From positions 18,585,971-18,649,970 of the forward strand of contig NC_003070.9 in the NCBI RefSeq assembly GCF_000001735.4: DNA of 64,000 nucleotides. Reading direction: 5' to 3'. The notes beneath the pieces are model-generated. The model saw nothing but the letters and a program-made list of their open reading frames with translations. It had not been told where the DNA came from and ran no database searches. Numbering within the stretch: the stretch's first letter is position 1; each line of letters begins with the position of its first letter. Below are positions 54,705 to 64,000 of this stretch, piece after piece. The stretch is from Arabidopsis thaliana (Eukaryota > Streptophyta > Magnoliopsida > Brassicales > Brassicaceae). Position numbers and translations under genes: made by a program.

Positions 54705-56472
54705 TTTTTTTTATTTTATTTTTGGACAATGTTTGTTTTCATTCCATAATGTAGAAGCCAAATACAAAGATAAAGGGAAAAAGTTCCAAAGTTTAAAGCA
54801 CAACAATAAGGGGCATACTCCAAAAGTTACCAGAAAAATGATAAAAAGATAGATAGGGCTAATCGACAAAGGGTCCTTGAGAGTTTTGAGCCAAAAGCAA
54901 AGATGCTTATGGTACTTGTGAGATCAAAGTTTATCGACGACTCTTTCAAGAGCGATTCAAAGGAAAAACAAATTGTCTCTGTCAAAAGACGAAGTGGCGT
55001 TAATGAAGGGGTCAAAGACATGATTCTCGCCGGCACGAGGAGAGCTACATGAAGTAGAGCTTTGACAAAGGTTTGGGTAGTGGTGATGGTGCTCTGGTGC
55101 TTGGATTTATTTGCTAGAATTGATGCCGAATGAAAGTTGAGGTTAGGCAAACAATAGCAAACATGAAGTGAGGTGTATGACTTGAAGACGTTAAGCGAGC
55201 ATGATGAGGGGTGGTCCTTTGACAAGCTTCCCAAGCCACCATAAAAACTCTCGCATGAAGGTTCAACAGCATTAGACCAAAGTCTTTCAAGCAAAGAAAG
55301 TCATACCACAACATATTATATGAAGCTAAAACCAAGGTTCGTAAAAAAAGAGTATAAGGTTGTAACATAATAGGTGGATCCTCTCTCACATGGAGTATTA
55401 TACCATGAAAATTAAGAATTTCACACAAAGTTTTTAGTCGACTTAACACATAACAAAAATAATCAGACATGAGCTTATTGGATTTGAGCATATGGAAAAG
55501 GTCCCAGAAGTTGGTAATTGTACATATATGAGCTCGATAAACAGGGAATACATGGATATGGGGTTGAAGAAGCTACGGTAACCATTGCTCCTTAGAGACG
55601 GGGTCATAATGCCGTTTCTCCTCGACCTATTCAACAAGCCTTGATAAAGGAAGCTATCATATAAGGTGTTTTTCAAGCTTTGAAAATAGAGAGTATTACC
55701 CCTAGGTAATTCTAATGGTCATGTTCTCAGATAAGTTTTATACCAGCATAGCAAGATTGTTTGATTATGTTCCAATCGACGTCCATTAACAATCAGTTCC
55801 ATGAGTCGACACAAAAATTCGCTAAGCAAGATCAGAAAAGTTTTATGCAAAACATGGGCTTTTGCAGAGAGAACAGTGGAATACACTTTTTGGAGTTGAG
55901 CTTTGAAAATATGATAATTGGGCCTAAGCCCAGAAGGTAGAAAGGAATGTCCAATCTAGTGACATCGACATAAATTAGGTTAGTTTGTCACCGAAGGCGA
56001 ATTCTGGTGGGAAAAGGCATTTGTGCAGATTGAGGGAGAGCCAAAATCGGGAGATCTGAGCAACACAAAGAAAATCGTCTCAAGTTCAAAGAAAGAGATA
56101 CTGTTGTAAAAGAATGGCTTCCTAGGTTTAAAATCACGAGAAAAGTAGTAGGCATAGCTTCCCAAAGGAGATTTCTGGGAACCTCCATCCAACTCTAGCA
56201 TCTGATCAATAACCATCCGACATTGAGTTAAGAGGGAAAGGCTTGGTTGATTGAGAAGTTGACCAAAAGCAATGTAAAACAGAGATCTTTGGGAAGCAAA
56301 AGAAAATGGTGAAACAGAGATCCGGACGCCGGCAAAACCTTCTATTACTTGATTTTTTTTTCAGCAAAAGAAGGTAGGGGATTGGTTTCGGTAATCAGGA
56401 CTAGGAGAGAAAGCTTAATTTATTTATTTTTCCTAAAGCAACAAGCACCTTCTATTGCTCATCTTTTTTTTC
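54705..56472 (-). mobile_element. Non-LTR-type retroposon insertion, about 1.77 kb, poly(A) tail on the minus strand
   Basis: The paralogous locus at 61380-62440 lacks this stretch, so the insertion edges can be read by comparison. CCTCATTG stands at both sides (54697-54704 and 56473-56480), within a longer T-rich match. A T-rich tract right after the left copy is an A-rich tail on the minus strand, so the element runs from 56472 to 54705. No long open frame survives; ORFs of up to 155 codons show no reverse transcriptase I can recognise. It is a LINE-derived, Sadhu-like or processed-RNA insertion; I cannot tell which. Confidence 0.75.
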
Positions 56473-56480
56473 CCTCATTG

Positions 56481-57837
56481 GTTTAACTATTATATCAGTA
56501 GATAAGGTTCACATAAATACGTGTAGTTAAAAATAAATAAAAACTAATAATGTTATTTGAATTCTAAGTAGTACTCCACACATTTTTTATAATATTTACT
56601 CTGTATTTTTTGTTTTAGTCTTATACATTACATTTTTTCAATACAATTTTACGGTTTTATCAATAAACTGGATTTTAATTATATGTATTCCATATTAACA
56701 AAAAATTCTCCAAATATTTATTAATTAAAAATTACAAGAAATTACATAATTAAACTTTATTAATTAAAAATTATAAAATATTTATTTTTAAAATATCATG
56801 ACATGCCAGTAAATTCTTTAAAAAGGGCCAAAGGGGCATAAAAAATGCTCCATATAAAAAGGGATACGAAAAATGAGTTTTCATTATAGCGTTACGTCAA
56901 AGTGTTTGTGATCCTCCTTTATTTGTATGTAGTGGAGATGAGGTAGCTTTGAAAATGTTAAATTTTGTAAAATATATATTGTAAATAATTTGGGTCATAT
57001 TGTACAACAATTCATTTTAGGTAGTAAAATCACTTTATTTTAGGGCCGGTGAATATCTCAAACATAACACAAATATCTTATGTTATTAGTAAGGTTACTT
57101 TGAGACTCTAAAATAGTCATTAGACTCATTATACACTTACGTGAGCAACAAGGCTTGTTGAACAAGTAGTTTAATGACGAAGATAAGTTTATGAGGTGGC
57201 ATTATCTTAAACTCAAAGCCCAAGTTTCTTAAACTCTACCACTATGATCGTGTACTCATATTTAGTTCAATCTTTTGCTCACTGTTATTTGATTCCCTAT
57301 GCATTTCCTTAGTTGGCTCTAAAAAAAAAATTATTTTCCAAACTTGGTGAGTCGTTTAATTACATGACATCAATAAAAGCGTTTATAAGACCACAAATTT
57401 TGTCTCCCTAAACCCAATAATATCTTTCATCTGTTCCAGATCATTAGTAAGAAAGATTATTTTTTTTGGGCCGTAATGAATTTAGACGGACAATGTTCTT
57501 TTCCTGGAAGTTGATTTTCAAATAAAGTTAAGCTAAAACCACTTCTCCATAATATGGTACTTTACCGAGAATAAATCTGTATGTAACGTTAAGTAATTCT
57601 TAACCCGTACGTAGTACGAGAGAAATTCTAGTTCATTCATTATTCAAGAAAAAGAAAGAAAAATAAAAAACTGATTTTCACCATCTAATAATTGAAAGTA
57701 AAGATGCTCAGAAGCTACATATGAAAAAGATAAGTTTTATTTCTTTTATTTGTTCTCTTTAAGGTTTAAGGTTACATCATGTTTTCCTTTTATAGGAGTT
57801 ACAATGTCAGTGACTTTAGGGTTTGTTCTGACACATG
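56481..57837. other. AT-rich region with a possible Helitron 3' end
   Basis: No gene is seen. Up to about 56710 it is duplicated PMEI upstream DNA. The candidate Helitron terminus at 57604-57631 is listed separately. Confidence 0.5.
57604..57631 (+). mobile_element. Helitron-like 3' terminus, left end not found
   Basis: A hairpin-like CCCGTACGTAGTACGAG is followed by AGAAATT and CTAG, then T, in plus orientation. This matches the pattern of the two Helitrons at 46-48 kb. I could not find a convincing TC-type 5' end to the left, so the body is undefined. Confidence 0.5.
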
Positions 57838-58220
57838 TCAGGTTTCTATTGATCTTACACACTCAAAACGGTTTTTTAAAACTACTCCATCTTTGCCCGC
57901 ACAGCTCCTGGTTTTAGTCACTTGATCCAATCCTGTTTTACTTTTGGCTTTGTCTTCTTTTGCACGTGGAGATAACCGTTGGAGCTGTGAGTTGTTTTGG
58001 GTCTGCGCTTGGGCCTTCTGCTTGTTGGGCTTGATCTTTGTTAGATTCTCAATTTGGCCCAATCGCTGAACCTTCTTGAGGATGTCGTTTGGTAATCTTG
58101 TCTTTGCAGCTTCCTCTTCTTCATGTCCGATCACAACTCTGATTTGATTCTTCTCTTCTCCAATCCGAGTTGTAATCTCAATGAAAGATGCCTTCTCACT
58201 AATAATAATGGATCACGAAA
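57838..58220 (-). other. Lysine/glutamine-rich open frame of unknown nature
   Basis: An open frame reads IIISEKASFIEITTRIGEEK, then NQIRVVIGHEEEEAAKTRLP and ...GLDQVTKTRSCAGKDGVVLK, ending at 57838. It has no ATG in a good position. The charged, low-complexity style recalls transposon accessory ORFs, but no domain is recognised. It lies next to the pectinesterase pseudogene. Confidence 0.25.
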
Positions 58221-58349
58221 TTGATCGAGAATTGATAGGTACCAGTTAATATATTTTAATATATTTTTCACCATTTAATATATTTTGTTAATGGATTGAC
58301 AGATTCTATTTTCTTTAATGCTTTAAATACTAATGGTAAAACGATCTAA

Positions 58350-60485
58350 TCAAAGACCCTCGTTGTACGGAATTCCGGTGGCGTTCAGCCACGGGTCTTT
58401 ATTTATCAACTTCCCAACAGTAAACTTGTTCGCTTCTATCGGATCGGTTATTATCTTGAACCCCTTTCAGCGAACTCTCTGGCTTGTGTTTGCTCTGGGG
58501 CCTTTGTTTTTGTACTCTCCATAGTATAGTGTGGACAAACGTCCTGTGGTGCTGCTATTCCACGGAGTCCATCCCATTGGATCTATCATATCATCCAGAT
58601 AAGACTCCATAAACACTACTGTTGAGAAATCACCCCACGGTCTTCCCAAGAACGTCTTCACCATTCTTTTTACTGGAACAAGATCTGAACTTGCCGTTAT
58701 ACTGCAATTCTGAATTGAAAACCCCGATGTACCCGGCTTGTCACTTTGTTGAGCAGTTATAACATTGCTCTGTCCTTCCATTGGCTTCCGGGCCTCAATT
58801 CGACAGTTTTGAAAAATTGCTGAGGCATGACCGAAAATGAAGTCTACGGTGCCCGTGATGAAGCAGTCACGGTAAAATTGTCTGTATGAATGGGCATAGA
58901 GGGTATCCTGATAAGCATCAATGCGACACCGATAGATGACTACAGCATCACCGCTCACTCGAAGAGCAACAGCCTGTCCCTTTGCTGGTCCAGCCGTGTT
59001 CTGTATCCAAAGATCCTGGGCCATGAACCAATTTCCATCGATGGCTGCAAGTTTATAAAACATATGTGAGTTTAAGAAATACAATAATAAATAGCTTCCG
59101 ACATATAATCCGGGCTTTATGTGAATGATATAATAAACCAAATCGTGATCAATGCCTTAGATTTATTTGGTTTCTTTTCAATTCACTTAAGATAGTCCAT
59201 ATTGTAATTTTTACAGAAACAAATATAATGACATTAAAAGCTTAACTATCGAAGAGCATTTACAGATGATTAAAATAGTTTCATTAAACCGATTTGGTTT
59301 AATACGGTTTAGTTTTTCATTCAATAATTATGTTTACCAATATATATCAAACATTTAGTCTTAATTTCCTGTTAGAGCAAACAAACAAATTCAATAACAT
59401 CTTTTCCATCGGATATTTTATTTTATTTTTTATTCGATCAACTCAAGTAGTTACAATGAAGTGTTTGTGTAATGTAATGGGGGACATAGTAATGAAAATG
59501 AAATAAGGAATTATTTGGCAAAGCATGCTTAGTGTATGTTGGATTATTTCTTAGTTGATATTTTAAGTATCTCCTTTGTGGGCTTTTTCCAATTATCATG
59601 GGCTACATTTTGTTCTTTTAATTAATTAATGCAAGACATTTTTTTTTAAAAACCCCGAGAAAATAAAAACTGAACATGAAACCAACTTTTCAAATACAAA
59701 CGTTTAAGATTAATATTTTAAAATATATATCTACTGTGGCCTCTTTTTTTTAATCTGCACTATCTAGAAATTTAGCTATCAAAAATATAGTTTTTTAAAA
59801 CCCAAGAAAAAAAATTGAAATCAAACCAAAGTTCTAAGAAGAACAAACATTCAAAATAAAATATATTGGGTATCCTCCCATGTGTCCTTTGTGGTTCATG
59901 CATGGTGGTTCTTTCTTGGATGATATTTTGAATATTTCTATTGTGAGCTCTTTTAATGTAATGTAAACCATCGATCAAAACTAAATTAAGAAAGATGGGA
60001 AGATCGATTTTTATATTATTTTTTATTTTGTCATCAGGAAGATCGATTATGTTTACTGAAAAGACAATTTTTTTTTAAAGAATATACACATTTAATTTTA
60101 AAAAACAAGTTATCTTGGAGTTGATATCATCTTTTGGCCATGAAAGTATACATTTTAATAGTGGGATTATCAGCAAATAAAAAACATATTTCAGTATTAA
60201 GGAGCGTTGATAGATTTTGGTATAAGTGTATACATATAAAATTCCAATTTAGAGACAATTAAACATAATAATATAGAATGTTTCGGTGATGAGATTAATA
60301 GAACAAGTGCTTTTTCCTATTACCTTGGCAGGATCAAAATCAGTTAACCAAGAAGGAAAGCCATTGGAGGGAACCACCATCTCCACCAGATTAGAGGAAG
60401 TTGAGGATGCAAATGGATGAGAAACAAAAAAAGCTATAACAAAGATGAAAACTGAAAGTTTGGAGTTAAGAAGCTGAGTCTCCAT
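58350..60485 (-). pseudogene. Pectin methylesterase pseudogene, middle exon missing and one nonsense codon
   Basis: A first exon (60485-60324) encodes a signal peptide and METQLLNSKLSVFIFVIAFF to FPSWLTDFDPAK, with a donor after it. The last exon (59044-58350) encodes most of the catalytic domain with QAVALRV, YQDTLY, GTVDFIFG and FLGRPWG, which carry the catalytic Gln, both Asp and the Arg of pectinesterases. The middle part (family DGSG... to YKTATV-like region) is absent from the 1.3 kb between. Joining the two exons directly is out of phase. In addition, TGA at 58467-58469 replaces the conserved Trp of VRWKGF (TGG to TGA); the frame then continues FKIITDPIEANKFTVGKLIN to its old stop. The intact enzyme would de-esterify cell-wall pectin. 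Confidence 0.88.
59045..60323. other. AT-rich DNA within the pectinesterase pseudogene
   Basis: No coding sequence. Two diverged units (about 59495-59700 and 59800-59960) share GCATG..T, TT(A/G)GATGATATTTT-like and AAACCC(C/A)(G/A)AGAAAA-like motifs, suggesting an old tandem duplication or an inserted element. This is where the lost exon would have been. Confidence 0.4.
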
Positions 60486-61058
60486 TGTTTAAAGTTTTTT
60501 TTTTTCTATTCTGTGATGACTTTAGAGAAACGAAGAAAGGTTAAATAGAGAAAACTTAGAGCTTCTTCTATAATCATGTATAAATGTGACATTTATTTCA
60601 TTTTATAAGAAGAAAGAACTCAACTGTAACCTTACTAGCGCCTTCTGATAAAGCTTGTTAGTCTTCTCCTTCCTATATGGAGTATGTTTTTGCATCAGGC
60701 TATTATTCTTGTTTGCTTTGCCAACAGTCATTAACTCATTATCTTGATGTCATCGGTTCCAATTAATTATTTGTTTGACTTTATGATTATTTTAAATTTC
60801 ATGTTTTTTATATGTTATACACATACTAACCTTTTCTTATCATATGTGTAGTCAATAAATAAACCATGCATACATTTTAATGCGACGTGAAGCTCGTTTA
60901 CATCCACGAAGAAAAAAACGTAGTCATTTCAGAAGCAATATCTTTTAAAAGGTCTATGATATTTCTATCATGTATAAGTTTTCTTAAAAGCTTAGGTTAA
61001 ATATTATACATGTGCATGTGTACAAACAAATATATTAACTTAATTTTTTTTAAAATAG

Positions 61059-61098
<40 letters not shown>

Positions 61099-61405
61099 AC
61101 ACAAGAAAACCCTGTATTAGGATTTCATGACACAAAAATGATATGCAATATAATAAAAATATTTGTTGTAGTAGAGCTCCTAGAGGTGGATAAAAAGACA
61201 AGTAGATTTTGACATATAACTATTATCTTGTACTTGTCTAGTGGTATATATAGATAGAAATAATAATAAAAGAATCTTGTTGACATCTTATAAATTCATT
61301 ATTATAAATTTATAATAAATTCATTATTTTGTTGACCTCTTATAAATTTTGTTGACATATAACTATTATCTTGTACTTGTCTAGTGGAAAACAACATTAT
61401 TATTA
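60486..61405. other. Spacer left of the broken PMEI copy
   Basis: No gene is seen. Includes an (AT)n run at 61062-61089 and a repeat of TTGTTGAC(A/C)T...CTTATAAATT near 61280-61345. Confidence 0.5.
61062..61089. repeat. (AT)n microsatellite
   Basis: About 14 AT dinucleotides in a row. Confidence 0.9.
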
Positions 61406-62440
61406 TTAATTCATTATTATAGATTTGGGTAATGATTTCTTACATCGAATTTTTTTTTTTCTTAAAAAATATTCCGAAATTACAAGAACAATGTCAGATA
61501 CATTTTCGACAATAGAAACCCCTTTCGAAAGTTTTGAAATAGGCTTGATGATACTTGACAGCTCGCTTCCACATTCCTCTGCATATTGAGACATAACACC
61601 AACGTTCGTGTTTAAAGTGTCATAGTCATTGGCTGCTAAAGCTTTAAGAGCGGTTTCAAGCGGATCAATAAGACTAAAAAGATCTAAACATAACTTATAG
61701 GAATCTTTAGAACTGCGATCTGTTGTGTTGTTTGTGAGTGACTGGAAATGCTTCGTCAAATCTAATGTTATTTGAAAATCGTAATTGATCAGAAATTTGG
61801 TGAGATCATAAATATCCAATGTTGCAATTTGAGGGATTGATTTCATGAACTCATAGCAAAATGACGTATTGACTGCCATGGGTGCACACATGCCACATAT
61901 TTCATCTGTTGTAACCTTCGTATTAAATCTTGCATATTACGAGACAACAAAAAGAAGTAAAACTATTATAAGCACCAATAAAAAATTGTTCTTGACGTAT
62001 GTAACCATTTTTTTTTCAATATTCGAGAACTTATGTGAGATTATTATAGGGTGAAAACATATCTTCAAATTTAAAAACTAACAGATTTTGTTTATTTTTG
62101 CTGTAAATGATGCAGATTATGTACCATGAAAAAATGATTTGAATTTAAATTAAAAAATATGACTATGATTCTCCTATCTTTGTTTGATTTTTTTTTCCTA
62201 ATGGTTTAACTTATTATATCACTAGATGAAGTTCACATAAATACGTGTGGGTTAAAAATAAATGAAAGATCTATTAACATTATTTGAATTCTAAGTAGTA
62301 GTCCATACATTTTTAATAATATTTAAACTGTTTTTTTTTTTTAAAACTAGATTTTAGTTTTACACGTTACATTTTTTCAATACAATTTGACGGTTTTATC
62401 AATAAACCGGATTTTAATTATATGTATTCCATATTAACAA
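61380..62440. repeat. PMEI-region duplication, copy 2 (uninterrupted)
   Basis: Matches 53880-54704 plus 56473-56710, so it preserves the pre-insertion arrangement of copy 1. Confidence 0.85.
61406..62008 (-). pseudogene. PMEI-like paralogue with a stop codon in its signal peptide
   Basis: The frame starts MVTYVKNNFLLVLIIVLLLF at 62008 and is open to 61406 except for TAA at 61937-61939 (codon 24). There the other copy has a Ser codon (VSSYAR against VS-stop-YAR). After it the PMEI domain continues (FNTKVTTDEICGMCAPMAVN, then NTSFCYEF). An internal Met would give a protein without a signal peptide, which could not reach the cell wall. Compared with copy 1 it has many amino-acid changes but the same length up to its slightly altered end. 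Probably a recent pseudogene. Confidence 0.85.
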
Positions 62441-62784
62441 AAAATAGCTACACCAAAAAGAATAGATGCATTTTATCAAGTTTCTTTATTAGTTATATTC
62501 TATTAAAAGATTTTAAAATTAAGAAAACATAATACAGTAGTAAAAATAAAATCCAATACTTTGTTTTCTTAAGATACACTACTTTTTTATTCTTTTAATT
62601 TTGCCCCATACTTGAGAAAATCATTTAAACCACCTAAATTAATTGGGCCTAGGCCCATAATTGAAAAAGTCCTCGCCGGTGAGAGTGGCGACGCAATTAC
62701 AGATTCGCTGAAACGTCGTCTCTCTTTCTCTCTCATCTCCTCCCATTTTCTCGTCTTCTATGTTTTAATATTTGTAGATTTCGT
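62441..62784. other. Upstream region of the RING-type pseudogene
   Basis: Carries a GGGCCTAGGCCCATAA site near 62645-62660 and CTCGCCGG after it. The stretch 62573-62700 resembles the thioredoxin x promoter at 53600-53720. Confidence 0.5.
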
Positions 62785-62785
62785 C

Positions 62786-63270
62786 ATGACCTCCGGCGGA
62801 AACTCAATCGAACCCTCCGTCGTGGCAGAGGCGGAGAAGATGTTATTTTGTTACCAATACGATCAGACCATCACAATCTCTATTACTTCCTCCGCTGATC
62901 CTTGTCCTCTTTGCAACGGAGGTTTTCTGGACGAATACGTTGACCCTAACCCTAATCCAATCCCCAATCTAATTCTCCCGATGTCGGATCCAATCTCATC
63001 TCGCTTCTCATTCATCCCAGTCATGGACTTCACGAATCCGAGTTTCTTAGGTGAATCAATGGAGCCACAGTCTACTCAGCAACAGCTTAATGCTTTTGAT
63101 CCGGTTAGATTAATCCATAACCATCTCCTACAACTTCAATCTAGAAGGTATCAATGTTCAGTTTTTGTTAGAGAATCAACTCTCGGATCAAGCTAATCCG
63201 TTAGCGGGGAATCACGGAGATTACTTCTTTGGTCGTGGTCTTGAGGATCTGATTTAGCAACTAGCTTAAG
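62786..63270 (+). pseudogene. Truncated RING-type E3 ligase pseudogene (At3g19950-like N terminus)
   Basis: From MTSGGNSIEPSVVAEAEKML the frame encodes the N-terminal zinc ribbon of BCA2/RING-H2 ubiquitin ligases: FCYQYDQTITISITSSADPC then PLCNGGFLDEY, followed by a DPNPNPIPN linker. One zinc ligand is changed, because the usual CYQC is CYQY. Open reading ends at 63196. The next conserved block (GNHGDYFFGRGLEDLI) is in another frame and is followed by stops, and the RING finger never appears. By memory the closest relative is At3g19950 on chromosome 3. The lack of the C-terminal half argues for a truncated duplicate with no ligase activity. Confidence 0.75.
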
Positions 63271-64000
63271 AAGTAAGATAATCTAATGATGGTTGACTAC
63301 ATAAAACAGAGGTGTGATTGAGACATGGACCAATTCTAATTACTCTATTGTTACTTGATAGGCTTCGATTTATTTATTTTAGTATTTTTCCACCCCTTAA
63401 ATTTATGATTGGAATAGTTGTGGAAACTCATAATCTATCATATGATAAAAATGTAAAATACTCTTTTGAGTTTGAACGAGTAAATTTATATACAATATAA
63501 AATAAAATGATAATATAATAACAATTCGAAGATGAAGACATCTATCATTTTCAAAAGAAAAATTCGAAGAATTAATAATTTTGTTTGATTATAATTTAAT
63601 AAAACCCATTAATTGAGGAAAATAATCGTCATTAAAGTCTAATTTGAAAACCAAAAAGCATCGGTTAAGAAAAATATAAAGGGTAAAATCGGAAATTTGA
63701 CCATGTGATGTGCTGAAAATTCCACTGTTGGTGGCCAAAAAAGACATTCAAAATTGTCGGATCATTCTCTCTAATTAATTACACACAAATATACAATTAG
63801 ACGAAAGAAAGAAAACAGTTTTACTCAGCAGAGAAAAAGTTGCATCTTCTTCTTCTTCTTTTTCTTTTTCCGATTTTTCTCTCCATTTTTCTGATCTTTC
63901 TCTCCAATTTTATCAGTCGCCATTTGTTACTGTTAAACCCCAACTGTTATATCTCTTTTTCTTCTTCCAAAACATGTTTTAATTAATCTATATTCTTTTC
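63271..64000. promoter_or_regulatory. Likely promoter and 5' leader of the next gene
   Basis: AT-rich up to about 63780, then a strongly CT-rich stretch (TCTTCTTCTTCTTTTTC near 63846-63870) that looks like the 5' leader of a plus-strand gene starting beyond the window. Confidence 0.45.

Larger units (their letters stand above)
53880..56710. repeat. PMEI-region duplication, copy 1 (interrupted by a retroposon)
   Basis: Without the insertion at 54705-56472 this aligns with 61380-62440 over about 1.06 kb, covering the PMEI gene and its upstream DNA in the same order and orientation. Confidence 0.85.

Noticed and set aside
54827-56216. Several minus-strand ORFs of 66-155 codons inside the retroposon
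   Set aside because: No recognisable domains, overlapping frames; treated as decayed or non-coding retroposon sequence.

Overview
The window is nuclear plant DNA, almost certainly Arabidopsis thaliana chromosome 1. AT-rich spacers alternate with intron-rich genes that have GT..AG splice sites, chloroplast-targeted proteins, a PPR protein, DC1 and B3 families and a plant NLR. From memory, the gene order (NLR, DC1 protein, alanyl-tRNA synthetase, B3, TIO kinase, FTSH1, NTMC2T5.1, PPR, NPH3, TAF15, STP9, thioredoxin x) matches the AT1G50180-AT1G50320 interval. Locus names rest on this recalled order and on protein lengths obtained by hand splicing; no database was searched.

Layout. 1-5 kb: 3' end of an RPP13-like NLR, a broken B3 copy and a DC1 (C1 zinc finger) gene, all carrying in-frame stops. 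5.4-12.3 kb: ALATS, 23 exons, minus strand. 13.0-14.6 kb: a complete non-autonomous Mutator-like element with about 210-bp terminal inverted repeats, a 9-bp target duplication, a tRNA-like segment and a 7-copy internal repeat. 15.1-18.1 kb: gene fragments and a second copy of the left-edge NLR/B3 segment, holding the intact B3 gene. 21.1-28.1 kb: TIO (FUSED-type kinase), plus. 28.4-31 kb: FTSH1, minus. 32.3-35.7 kb: NTMC2T5.1, minus, sharing a short promoter with a plus-strand PPR gene. 37.9-40.3 kb: NPH3-family gene, minus, whose stop codon is 22 bp from the PPR stop. 40.8-41.4 kb: an Emigrant-type MITE. 42.8-45.7 kb: TAF15, minus. 46-48 kb: two related non-autonomous Helitrons. 50-52.1 kb: STP9, plus. 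52.6-53.5 kb: thioredoxin x, minus. 53.9-63.3 kb: an accessory zone with a PMEI-like gene, its broken duplicate, a polyA-tailed retroposon that split the first copy's upstream DNA, a pectin methylesterase pseudogene and a truncated RING-type E3 pseudogene. The right edge looks like the 5' end of another gene.

The housekeeping genes do not form a functional cluster: organellar and cytosolic translation (ALATS), cytokinesis (TIO), chloroplast protein quality control (FTSH1), membrane tethering (NTMC2T5.1), organelle RNA metabolism (PPR), transcription (TAF15), pollen sugar uptake (STP9) and plastid redox (thioredoxin x). The notable biology is in the accessory DNA: segmental duplications with one copy disabled by a single in-frame stop, and several transposons whose exact ends can be read directly. 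I found no convincing undescribed multi-gene system. The best leads are the NLR whose stops lie inside 3n-length GT..AG segments, the tRNA-like sequence inside the Mutator-like element, and the cluster of one-stop genes.
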